From contig NZ_UGTM01000002.1 in assembly GCF_900454835.1 (NCBI RefSeq), positions 1 through 64,000 on the forward strand: a stretch of 64,000 nt of DNA, in the 5' to 3' direction. The notes under the pieces were generated by a model. It was not told the origin of the DNA. It ran no database searches and worked only from the letters and a program-made list of their open reading frames with translations. Of the stretch, positions 1-7,801 are shown in pieces. The translations under genes were made by a program, and so were the position numbers. Each line of letters starts with the position of its first letter. Within the stretch, counting starts at the first letter, position 1. This DNA comes from Prevotella denticola. Lineage in GTDB: Bacteria > Bacteroidota > Bacteroidia > Bacteroidales > Bacteroidaceae.

Positions 1-1407
1 ATGAACGTCAGTCCTAAAAATCTTTGGGATAATTGTCTCCAGCTCATAAAGGAGAATGTGACCGAGCAGCAGTTCGACACATGGTTCCGTCCGATTGTAC
101 TTCAATCGTACAAGCCGGCCTCCAAGACGCTGCTGGTCCAGGTTCCGAGCCAGTTCGTATATGAGTATCTGGAGGAACATTACGTAGACCTGCTACGTAA
201 GGTACTGACGCGTGTCTTCGGACAGGGCGTACAGCTGACGTATCGTGTCATGGTCGATCAGGAACACCACCTGTCGCAGGACCTGCAACAGGATGATGCC
301 GAGGAAATTTCTTCACAGCGTCCCACAACCCGGGGAAATCAGAGCCCTACCGTACTGGACGCAGTACCGCAGGACATAGACTCACAGCTTGACCCGCACA
401 AGTCGTTCAACAATTATGTGGAAGGCGACAGCAACAAGCTGCCCCGATCCATCGGGCTTTCCATAGCGAAACACCCTAATACGACACAGTTCAACCCCAT
501 GTTCATCTATGGTCCGTCGGGCTGCGGAAAGACACATCTCGTCAACGCCGTCGGCTTACGGGTCAAGCAGCTCTATCCTCAAAAACGCGTGCTGTATGTT
601 TCCGCACGTCTGTTTCAGGTTCAGTACACTGACTCCGTTCGTCAGAACACAACCAATGATTTCATCAATTTTTATCAGACGATTGACGTCCTGATAGTCG
701 ATGATATTCAGGAATGGGCAACAGCGACAAAGACACAGGACACCTTCTTCCATATCTTCAACCACCTTTTCCGCAATGGGAAACGTATCATTCTGGCAAG
801 CGACCGACCACCAGTCGACCTCAAGGGAATGAACGACCGCCTGCTGACACGCTTCTCCTGCGGTCTGATTGCCGAACTGGAGAAACCGAACGTCCAGCTA
901 TGTATAGACATCCTGCACAACAAAATCAAACGTGACGGACTATGCATACCAGAAGATGTCGTCCGTTTCATCTCAGAGACTGCCAATGGCAGTGTACGCG
1001 ACCTGCAAGGAGTCATCAACTCCCTTCTGGCCTACAGTGTCGTCTATAACAGCAACATTGACATGAGACTGGCAGAACGTGTCATCAAAAGGGCGGTGAA
1101 AATAGATGACGAACCGCTTACCATTGATGATATTCTGGACAAGGTCTGCTCACACTACAATGTCACGACGACGGCTGTCAACTCCCGTTCACGCAAGAAA
1201 GACATTGTCATGGCACGTCAGGTGAGTATGTACATGGCACAGAAATACACAAAGATGCCTGCAAGCCGTATCGGAAAGCTCGTCGGAAACCGTGACCATA
1301 GTACAGTCATCCACAGCTGTTCCAAGATTGAGGACAGGCTGAAGATTGACAAAGGATTCTTTGCCGAGATGGCCAGTATAGAAAGCTCTTTCAAACTGAA
1401 AGCATAA
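1..1407 (+). CDS. dnaA: Chromosomal replication initiator DnaA
   Basis: DnaA binds DnaA boxes at oriC and melts DNA to start replication. The 468-residue protein has the full family layout: an N-terminal interaction domain (about 1-80), a polar linker (about 85-135), an AAA+ core with Walker A GPSGCGKT at 171-178 and Walker B LIVDDIQ at 231-237, and a C-terminal helix-turn-helix with the signature RDHSTVIH at 431-438. Length is normal for Bacteroidota. The ATG is base 1, so its promoter and ribosome binding site are not visible. A strong terminator follows directly, so it is probably transcribed separately from the next gene. Confidence 0.98.
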   Translation: MNVSPKNLWDNCLQLIKENVTEQQFDTWFRPIVLQSYKPASKTLLVQVPSQFVYEYLEEHYVDLLRKVLTRVFGQGVQLTYRVMVDQEHHLSQDLQQDDAEEISSQRPTTRGNQSPTVLDAVPQDIDSQLDPHKSFNNYVEGDSNKLPRSIGLSIAKHPNTTQFNPMFIYGPSGCGKTHLVNAVGLRVKQLYPQKRVLYVSARLFQVQYTDSVRQNTTNDFINFYQTIDVLIVDDIQEWATATKTQDTFFHIFNHLFRNGKRIILASDRPPVDLKGMNDRLLTRFSCGLIAELEKPNVQLCIDILHNKIKRDGLCIPEDVVRFISETANGSVRDLQGVINSLLAYSVVYNSNIDMRLAERVIKRAVKIDDEPLTIDDILDKVCSHYNVTTTAVNSRSRKKDIVMARQVSMYMAQKYTKMPASRIGKLVGNRDHSTVIHSCSKIEDRLKIDKGFFAEMASIESSFKLKA

Positions 1408-1410
1408 GGA

Positions 1411-1446
1411 AAAGTCTGCCATAGCCTACTACGGCAGACTTTTTTC
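1411..1446 (+). terminator. Rho-independent terminator of dnaA
   Basis: Perfect 9-base stem AAGTCTGCC / GGCAGACTT with a 12-base loop, followed by a run of six T. It begins four bases after the dnaA stop codon. Confidence 0.9.
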
Positions 1447-1798
1447 ATACGGATTCCTTTCAGATACCGCCTTCTGAAAAGCAAAAGGGCGTTAGTCGGA
1501 ACGCAAGTGACGGCCGGTTACGAAACAGGGGACTTTCACTGCTTCGTCGGCAGCCGTCATAACGGAAAAACAACAGGCTATCCTCCGCCCCGACTGTCAA
1601 ATTATTTCCGAGCATATACAAAAACTTCAGGAATCACCCTCTACGAAGTCCGCTTTTCAGCAGAGAGACTTTCCTGCTTCTATAAAAGAGCTTCAAAGAC
1701 TGTGACGACAGAAAGAGAAGTCAGAACACAAAGGCTGACAGTCACACCTGTAAAATGAGCGAAAAAATGTCCTTCCTATCCGAAACAACAACTTAATC
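1447..1798. other. Intergenic region without a convincing gene
   Basis: About 500 bases separate dnaA from the HD-domain gene. I see no tRNA, no DnaA-box cluster (TTATCCACA or near) and no ORF with recognisable protein character; an 83-codon open frame at 1507-1758 lacks a start context and homology. The only structured piece is GGCGTTAGTCGG at 1488-1499, which recurs exactly at 23945-23956 inside a repeat array. Confidence 0.6.
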
Positions 1799-1829
1799 TT
1801 GCCGGTTAAATTATTAAATGCTATCTTTG
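1799..1829 (+). promoter_or_regulatory. Bacteroidota-type promoter of the HD-domain gene
   Basis: TTG at 1799-1801, a 20-base spacer, then TATCTTTG at 1822-1829, matching the Bacteroidota -33/-7 pattern. It leaves a leader of roughly 115 bases before the ATG at 1954. Confidence 0.75.
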
Positions 1830-1953
1830 CAGCCGAACAAATAAATTACAGTCAGGTGTCCTGAAAATCACCTTTGCAGGCTTTCTGCCTTTCAGTCGGG
1901 AAGAACGTGCGCATAGAAGACACGACCATGTTTCTATAAACAAAAGTTCAACT

Positions 1954-3219
1954 ATGGAATTTCCAGAACATAACTACAATAATGACTACTCTGGCAAGAT
2001 GAAAGATTCGAAGATAATCAACGATCCGGTGTTCGGATTCATCAAGGTGCCGCGGGGACTGCTGCTCGATATTGTCCGCCACCCGTACCTTCAGCGGCTG
2101 GCACGCATCAAGCAGCTGGGACTCACACAGGAGGTCTATCCCGGAGCACAGCACACACGGTTCCAGCATTCGTTAGGAGCATTCCACCTCATGAGCGAGG
2201 CACTCATTTCCCTGCAGCAGAAAGGCGTATTTGTCTTCGACAGTGAGGCAGAAGCGGTACAGGCGGCTATCCTCATGCACGACATCGGACATGCCCCCTT
2301 CTCCCACGTACTGGAGAACACCCTCATCAGCGGCATCACCCACGAGGAAATCTCGCTGATGATGATGGACCGCATCAACCGTGAAATGCACGGTGCATTG
2401 AATCTTGCCATCAGCATCTTCAAGAACGAATACCCCAAATTGTTCCTTCACCAGCTGCTCTCCAGCCAGCTCGACATGGACCGGCTTGACTATCTGCGCC
2501 GTGACAGCTTCTTCACAGGAGTGACAGAGGGCAATATCGGTTCGGCACGCATCATCAAGATGCTCAACGTGGTGGATGATGCCCTGGTGGTGGAGTCGAA
2601 CGGCATCTATTCCATCGAAAACTATCTTACCTCCCGCCGGCTGATGTACTGGCAGGTGTACCTGCACAAAACCACCGTGGGCTGTGAGAACATCCTCATC
2701 AATGCCCTGCGCCGTGCCAAACAGCTTGCAGGGGAGGGAGTGGAACTGTTCGCCTCGCCTGCCCTCCGGTATTTTCTGTACAATGACATCACGGCCCATT
2801 CGTTCCACACACAAGACGAGGCACTGGACAACTACATTGCCCTGGACGACAACGACATCTGGAGTGCGCTGAAGGTATGGCAGCAGCACGACGACAGCAT
2901 TCTGGCACTCCTGTCATCAAACATCATCAACCGGAAGCTCTTCAAGGTGGAGGTGCGCGAAGAAGAACCGACGGCAGAAGAAACGGCACGGCTGAAAAAG
3001 CAGATAGCCGCCCGCTACAGGCTGGACACGACAGACTGCGACTATCTCATAGGGGTCAACCGTGTGCAGAAAGACATGTACAATCCTTTCGACGACCACA
3101 TCAGCATTCTCTACAAAGACGGAACCTTAAGGGACATCACCGAGGCCTCGGAGATTCTCAACATCGAGCTGCTGTCTAAAAAAATATGTAAATATTACCT
3201 CTGTTATCAACGTTTCTGA
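1954..3219 (+). CDS. HD-domain phosphohydrolase (dNTPase-like)
   Basis: A 421-residue HD superfamily metal-dependent phosphohydrolase of the COG1078 type, related to deoxynucleoside triphosphate triphosphohydrolases. Metal ligands are visible: HTRFQHS near residue 69 and the HD pair H109-D110 in HDIGHAPFSH, with further His/Asp residues in the following helices. Substrate cannot be deduced; relatives hydrolyse dNTPs or are uncharacterised. The start is uncertain: a second ATG at 1999 (MKDSKIIN) lies just before the conserved part and may be the true start. It has its own promoter upstream and is followed after 50 bases by lpxD, whose -7 element lies just past this stop codon. Confidence 0.85.
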   Translation: MEFPEHNYNNDYSGKMKDSKIINDPVFGFIKVPRGLLLDIVRHPYLQRLARIKQLGLTQEVYPGAQHTRFQHSLGAFHLMSEALISLQQKGVFVFDSEAEAVQAAILMHDIGHAPFSHVLENTLISGITHEEISLMMMDRINREMHGALNLAISIFKNEYPKLFLHQLLSSQLDMDRLDYLRRDSFFTGVTEGNIGSARIIKMLNVVDDALVVESNGIYSIENYLTSRRLMYWQVYLHKTTVGCENILINALRRAKQLAGEGVELFASPALRYFLYNDITAHSFHTQDEALDNYIALDDNDIWSALKVWQQHDDSILALLSSNIINRKLFKVEVREEEPTAEETARLKKQIAARYRLDTTDCDYLIGVNRVQKDMYNPFDDHISILYKDGTLRDITEASEILNIELLSKKICKYYLCYQRF

Positions 3220-3230
3220 TAAAATTTCTC

Positions 3231-3238
3231 TATCTTTG
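3231..3238 (+). promoter_or_regulatory. -7 element upstream of lpxD
   Basis: TATCTTTG followed by CA, 31 bases before the lpxD ATG. No clear TTG is seen at the expected -33 distance. It would drive the lipid A gene run. Confidence 0.65.
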
Positions 3239-3269
3239 CACAATTGAAAACCAATAAACGGTAATTTAA

Positions 3270-4310
3270 ATGGAATTCTCTGCGAAACAAATCTCGCAAT
3301 TCATACAAGGCCGTGTGGAAGGTGACGAGAATGTCACCATCAACACCTTCGCCAAGATTGAAGAAGGAAGGAAAGGGGCGATTTCCTTTCTTGCAAATCC
3401 CCAATACACACATTATTTATATGAGACGGAGTCGTCCATCGTGCTTGTTGACGAGGATATCCAGCTGGAAAAGGACGTGAAGCCCACGCTTATACGGGTG
3501 AAAAACGCACGCGACTGCGTGGCCAGACTACTGCAGCTCTACGAGAACATGAAACCGAAGAAACAGGGCATCGACCCTCTCGCCTTCATCTCACCCAAGG
3601 CCACCATCGGCAAGGAAGTCTATATCGGCGCATTCGCCTATATCGGCGACGGCGTGAAGCTGGGCGACGGTTGCCAGATTTATCCCCACGCAACCATCAT
3701 GGACGGGGCACAGCTGGGCAGCAACTGCATCGTCTATCCCAACGCCAGCATCTATCACGGTTGCAAGATTGGCAACAACGTCATTCTCCATTCCGGTTCG
3801 GTAATCGGAGCCGACGGCTTCGGCTTTGCCCCCAATGCAGAAACCGACAGCTACGACAAGATTCCACAGATCGGCATCGTGACGATCGAGGACAATGTTG
3901 AAATCGGCGCCAATACCTGTATCGACCGTTCGACCATGGGCAGCACCTACGTGCGCAAAGGCGTTAAACTCGACAACCTCGTACAGATAGCACACAACAA
4001 CGACATCGGCGAGAACACCGTCATGTCGGCCCAGGTGGGCATCGCCGGATCCACTAAGGTGGGAAAATGGTGTATGTTCGGCGGCCAGGTAGGCATTGCC
4101 GGGCACATCACCATCGGCGATAAAGTGTTCCTCGGTGCACAGTCGGGTGTTCCAGGTAGTCTGAAAAGCAACCAGCAGCTCATCGGTACACCGCCCATGG
4201 AACAACGCCCTTACTTCAAGTCGCAGGCCATCTTCCAGCGTCTGCCGGAAATGTACAGACAGCTGAATGCCCTGCAGAAAGAGATTGAAGAACTGAAAAA
4301 GAACAGATAA
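3270..4310 (+). CDS. lpxD: UDP-3-O-acylglucosamine N-acyltransferase LpxD
   Basis: LpxD adds the N-linked hydroxyacyl chain to UDP-3-O-acylglucosamine, the third step of lipid A synthesis in the cytoplasm, using acyl-ACP. The 346 residues show the N-terminal uridine-binding region, then a long left-handed beta-helix of hexapeptide repeats (about 105-310) and a C-terminal helix. The catalytic histidine is probably H242 in IAHNNDIG, the counterpart of E. coli H239. It heads a run with lpxC-fabZ and lpxA, so three lipid A enzymes are probably co-transcribed. Confidence 0.96.
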   Translation: MEFSAKQISQFIQGRVEGDENVTINTFAKIEEGRKGAISFLANPQYTHYLYETESSIVLVDEDIQLEKDVKPTLIRVKNARDCVARLLQLYENMKPKKQGIDPLAFISPKATIGKEVYIGAFAYIGDGVKLGDGCQIYPHATIMDGAQLGSNCIVYPNASIYHGCKIGNNVILHSGSVIGADGFGFAPNAETDSYDKIPQIGIVTIEDNVEIGANTCIDRSTMGSTYVRKGVKLDNLVQIAHNNDIGENTVMSAQVGIAGSTKVGKWCMFGGQVGIAGHITIGDKVFLGAQSGVPGSLKSNQQLIGTPPMEQRPYFKSQAIFQRLPEMYRQLNALQKEIEELKKNR

Positions 4311-4484
4311 CAGAACTTTCGCAAGCGAAAGAGGGAAGAGAAGTCTGAAAGGCCGTCGCCTCGCACGACTGCTGAGAGGAAGACAGCGGAGAGTGTTATC
4401 GTCCTTTGACTTCTCGGGAATTCCTCCAAGTACCATTCCGCCTCCAGACGAAACGGGCTACTGCGAAACATCATATAAACATAC

Positions 4485-5873
4485 ATGGACACTGTCAAGC
4501 AGAAAACACTGAAAGGGAGCTTCTCCCTCTTCGGAAAGGGACTCCACACAGGATTGAGCCTTACAGCAACTTTCAATCCTGCACCGGAAAACACCGGGTA
4601 CAAGATTCAACGAATTGACCTCGAAGGCCAGCCCGTCATTGATGCCGTTGCCGAGAACGTGGTCGACACACAGCGCGGAACGGTCCTGGCAAAGGGAGAT
4701 GTCCGTGTCAGTACCGTAGAACATGGAATGTCGGCCCTCTATGCAATGGGCATCGACAACTGTCTGATTCAGATCAACGGTCCGGAATTTCCGATCCTCG
4801 ACGGTTCCGCAATGATGTATGTAGAGAAGATCAACGAAGTAGGTATCGTTGACCAGAATGCCCCGAAGGACTACTATATCATCCGCAAGAAGATTGAAAT
4901 CAAGGACGACAACGGTTCTGTCATCACCATTCTTCCGGACGAGCAGTTCTCGATTACCGCCATGTGCAACTTCGACTCGAAGTTCATCAGCAGCCAGTTT
5001 GCCACATTGGACAACATCGAGAATTACGCCGCAGAGATTGCCCCGGCCCGCACATTCGTCTTCGTACGCGACATCATGCCGCTGTTACAGGCCAACCTCA
5101 TCAAGGGCGGAGACCTGGACAATGCCATCGTCATCTACGAGCAGCAGGTTTCGCAGGAGAAGCTCGACCAGCTTGCCGACCTACTGAAAGTGCCCCACAT
5201 GGATGCCAACAACATCGGCTACATACAGCACAAGCCGCTGATGTGGCACAACGAATGCACCCGGCACAAGCTGCTTGACATCATCGGCGACATGGCACTC
5301 ATCGGCAAGCCTATCAAAGGACGTATCATTGCGACACGCCCCGGACACACAGTGAACAACAAGTTTGCCCGCCTGATGCGCAAGGAAATACGCAAGCATG
5401 AGGTACAGGCTCCCATCTACGACCCGAACGACGAACCGCTGATGGACAACATCCGTATCCGCGAACTGCTGCCTCACCGTTACCCGATGCAGCTGGTCGA
5501 CAAGGTGATTGCCATGGGGTCGACAAGCATCATCGGCATCAAGAACGTAACCAGCAACGAACCGTTCTTCCAAGGACACTTCCCACAGGAACCGGTCATG
5601 CCGGGCGTACTGCAGGTAGAGGCCATGGCACAATGCGGCGGGCTTCTCGTCCTCTCACAGGTGGAAGAGCCGGAACGATGGTCAACCTACTTCCTGAAGA
5701 TTGACGATGTGAAGTTCCGGCAGAAAGTCGTCCCGGGCGACACATTGCTGTTCCGCGTCGAGCTGCTCGGTCCCGTCCGTCATGGAATCAGTTCAATGAA
5801 AGGGTATATGTTCGTCGGCGACCATGTTGTCGCTGAGGCGACATTCACCGCACAGATAGTAAAGAACAAGTAA
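4485..5873 (+). CDS. lpxC-fabZ: Fused LpxC deacetylase / FabZ dehydratase
   Basis: One 462-residue polypeptide joins two enzymes. Residues about 1-305 are LpxC, the zinc deacetylase that commits UDP-3-O-acyl-GlcNAc to lipid A; zinc ligands are readable as H80 in VEHGMSA, H261 and D265 in HKLLD. Residues about 320-462 are FabZ, the (3R)-hydroxyacyl-ACP dehydratase, with the hot-dog motif GHFP (H365) and catalytic E379 in VEAMAQ. The fusion is a known Bacteroidota trait and places two competitors for hydroxyacyl-ACP flux in one chain. Gene order lpxD, lpxC-fabZ, lpxA supports the call. The 174-base gap before it holds no gene I can recognise. Confidence 0.97.
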   Translation: MDTVKQKTLKGSFSLFGKGLHTGLSLTATFNPAPENTGYKIQRIDLEGQPVIDAVAENVVDTQRGTVLAKGDVRVSTVEHGMSALYAMGIDNCLIQINGPEFPILDGSAMMYVEKINEVGIVDQNAPKDYYIIRKKIEIKDDNGSVITILPDEQFSITAMCNFDSKFISSQFATLDNIENYAAEIAPARTFVFVRDIMPLLQANLIKGGDLDNAIVIYEQQVSQEKLDQLADLLKVPHMDANNIGYIQHKPLMWHNECTRHKLLDIIGDMALIGKPIKGRIIATRPGHTVNNKFARLMRKEIRKHEVQAPIYDPNDEPLMDNIRIRELLPHRYPMQLVDKVIAMGSTSIIGIKNVTSNEPFFQGHFPQEPVMPGVLQVEAMAQCGGLLVLSQVEEPERWSTYFLKIDDVKFRQKVVPGDTLLFRVELLGPVRHGISSMKGYMFVGDHVVAEATFTAQIVKNK

Positions 5874-5889
5874 GGAATTAAAGGAAGCA

Positions 5890-6660
5890 ATGAACCAGAT
5901 AAGCCCATTGGCCTTTGTTCATCCAGAGGCAAAACTTGGTGACAACAATATCATTGGCCCGTTCTGCTATATTGACAGGAACACGATTATCGGTGATAAC
6001 AATGTGTTCCAGAACAGCGTGACGATTAACTACGGTGCACGGCTGGGCAGCAACAATGAGATTTTCCCCGGAGCAAGCATATCGACGAAGCCGCAGGATT
6101 TGAAATTCCGTGGTGAAGATACGATCTGTGAGGTGGGAGACAGCAACTCCATCCGCGAGAATGTTACTATCTCACGTGGGACGGCCTCAAAGGGTACGAC
6201 CAAGGTGGGCAGCAACAACCTGCTGATGGAGTGCGTCCATATTGCCCACGACTGCATCATCGGTTCAGGCGAGATCATCGGCAACTCCACGAAGTTCGCC
6301 GGTGAGGTCACTGTCGAAGACAATGCCATCATCTCCGCCAACATCCTCTGCCATCAGTTTTGCCGTATCGGCGGATATGTGATGATACAGGGAGGAAGCC
6401 GCTTCTCAATGGACATACCTCCGTATATTATCGTAGGAAAAGAGCCTGCACGATACATGGGCATCAACCTCATCGGATTACGCCGCAGGGGATTCTCCAA
6501 TGAGCAGATCGAACTGATACACAACACCTACCGCATCCTCTACGGGACAGGTACACGTGCCGAGAACATAGCAAGAATCAAGAGCGAACTGCAGGTCACT
6601 CCAGAAGTACAGCACATCATCGACTTTGCGGAAACATCACAGCGAGGTATCATCAAGTAA
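5890..6660 (+). CDS. lpxA: UDP-GlcNAc O-acyltransferase LpxA
   Basis: LpxA catalyses the first lipid A step, moving a hydroxyacyl chain from ACP to the 3-OH of UDP-GlcNAc. The 256-residue protein is built of hexapeptide repeats forming a left-handed beta-helix (about 1-190) with a C-terminal helical domain. HIAHDC at 117-122 contains the catalytic histidine (H120 corresponds to E. coli H125). It starts 16 bases after the lpxC-fabZ stop, so it is almost certainly in the same transcript. Confidence 0.97.
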   Translation: MNQISPLAFVHPEAKLGDNNIIGPFCYIDRNTIIGDNNVFQNSVTINYGARLGSNNEIFPGASISTKPQDLKFRGEDTICEVGDSNSIRENVTISRGTASKGTTKVGSNNLLMECVHIAHDCIIGSGEIIGNSTKFAGEVTVEDNAIISANILCHQFCRIGGYVMIQGGSRFSMDIPPYIIVGKEPARYMGINLIGLRRRGFSNEQIELIHNTYRILYGTGTRAENIARIKSELQVTPEVQHIIDFAETSQRGIIK

Positions 6661-6720
6661 AAACTCCCCCTCGGAAAGAGGGAATGCCTAACGGAAACCA
6701 GTTTGGCATAGCCCAATTCC

Positions 6721-6789
6721 GCTTATCACCGCCTGCCACCGCTTATCACCACCTCCCCCATCCTCCCCCTTGGAGGGGACCCGGAGAGG
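6721..6789. repeat. C/G-rich repeat-like segment before miaA
   Basis: CGCTTATCACC occurs at about 6720 and again at about 6740, followed by a pyrimidine-rich stretch ending in a small hairpin (CCCCT TGG AGGGG). The segment looks like a dispersed intergenic repeat and runs into the presumed miaA ribosome binding region, GGAGAGG at 6783-6789. Confidence 0.45.
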
Positions 6790-6799
6790 CATCAGCATC

Positions 6800-7711
6800 T
6801 TGAAAGAAAAGACTCTCATCGTCATTACAGGCCCTACAGGAGTAGGCAAGACCGAAGCGACACTGCACATCGCCGAATACTTCGACGTGCCAGTCATCAA
6901 TGCGGATTCCCGTCAGATATTCTCTGAAATACCAATCGGTACGGCTGCTCCGACCGCTGACCAGCGACTGCGGGTACGACATTATTTCGTGGGAATCCAT
7001 CATCTGGAAGATTACTACTCGGCAAGTTTGTACGAACAGGATGTACTGAAGCTTATTGACAGCCTGCCCTCTTCTATCGCACTGTTATCAGGCGGTTCGA
7101 TGATGTATATTGACGCTGTCTGCAAAGGTATTGACGACATCCCTACCATCCTACCCCATATCCGGCAGGAAATGAAGCAGAGGCTGGAGACAGAAGGGCT
7201 TGCGAAGATGTGCAGATTGCTGAAAGAACTTGATCCGGAACATTGGGAGACCGTTGACCGAAACAATCCTCGCCGGGTCATCCATGCTCTGGAAGTCTGT
7301 ATACAGACAGGGAAGACATATACATCCTTCCGTTCCAACAGTTTCAAGGAACGTCCATTCAATCTCATCAAGATAGGACTGAACCGTAACCGAGAGGAGC
7401 TGTACGAACGGATCAACCGGCGTGTCATTCAGATGGTCGGGCAGGGAATGATTGAAGAAGCATTACACGTCTACCCCCAGCGTACGCTCAATTCGCTCAA
7501 CACCGTAGGCTATAAGGAATTATTCGAGTACCTCGACGGACTGACTACACTCGATGAAGCCATCTTCAAGATACAAAGCAATACACGCCGATATGCCCGC
7601 AAGCAGCTTACATGGTATAAAAAAGACAGGGATTTACGATGGTTTAATCCCGATAACGTTGAAGAAATCTTAAAATATATCCATACAGCGTTATCAGATA
7701 CAAGTAAATAA
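6800..7711 (+). CDS. miaA: tRNA dimethylallyltransferase MiaA
   Basis: MiaA transfers dimethylallyl from DMAPP to A37 of tRNAs reading UNN codons. The P-loop GPTGVGKTE lies near the N-terminus, followed by the conserved NADSRQ and, further on, IHALEV and the QTGK region of the tRNA/DMAPP site. There is no ATG in reach: possible starts are TTG at 6770 (adds MEGTRRGISI) and TTG at 6800. I prefer 6800, because family members begin a few residues before the P-loop and a GGAGAGG lies ten bases upstream; the extra residues from 6770 would be repeat-derived. About 303 residues from this start. Confidence 0.9.
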   Translation: MKEKTLIVITGPTGVGKTEATLHIAEYFDVPVINADSRQIFSEIPIGTAAPTADQRLRVRHYFVGIHHLEDYYSASLYEQDVLKLIDSLPSSIALLSGGSMMYIDAVCKGIDDIPTILPHIRQEMKQRLETEGLAKMCRLLKELDPEHWETVDRNNPRRVIHALEVCIQTGKTYTSFRSNSFKERPFNLIKIGLNRNREELYERINRRVIQMVGQGMIEEALHVYPQRTLNSLNTVGYKELFEYLDGLTTLDEAIFKIQSNTRRYARKQLTWYKKDRDLRWFNPDNVEEILKYIHTALSDTSK

Positions 7712-7712
7712 G

Positions 7713-7720
7713 TACTTTTG
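7713..7720 (+). promoter_or_regulatory. -7 element upstream of the PBP gene
   Basis: TACTTTTG just after the miaA stop codon, about 80 bases before the next ATG. No good -33 partner was seen. Confidence 0.45.
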
Positions 7721-7801
7721 TATAGCGTTAATATATCTTCCTGCGACATGAGCTTATTGTAGAAGCAGAAAGGAGATTATCAACACAAAGACTGTCAATC
7801 T

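Noticed and set aside
1507..1758. An 83-codon forward frame after dnaA
   Set aside because: No ribosome binding site, promoter or protein-like composition; left as intergenic.
1408..1953. Possible replication origin next to dnaA
   Set aside because: No cluster of DnaA boxes or AT-rich unwinding region could be read here; the origin may lie upstream of base 1 or elsewhere.
2173..2889. A 238-codon reverse frame over the HD-domain gene
   Set aside because: Shadow of a real gene with conserved catalytic motifs on the other strand.
3591..4436. A 281-codon reverse frame over lpxD
   Set aside because: Mirror of the hexapeptide-repeat codons of lpxD; no start context and no recognisable motif.
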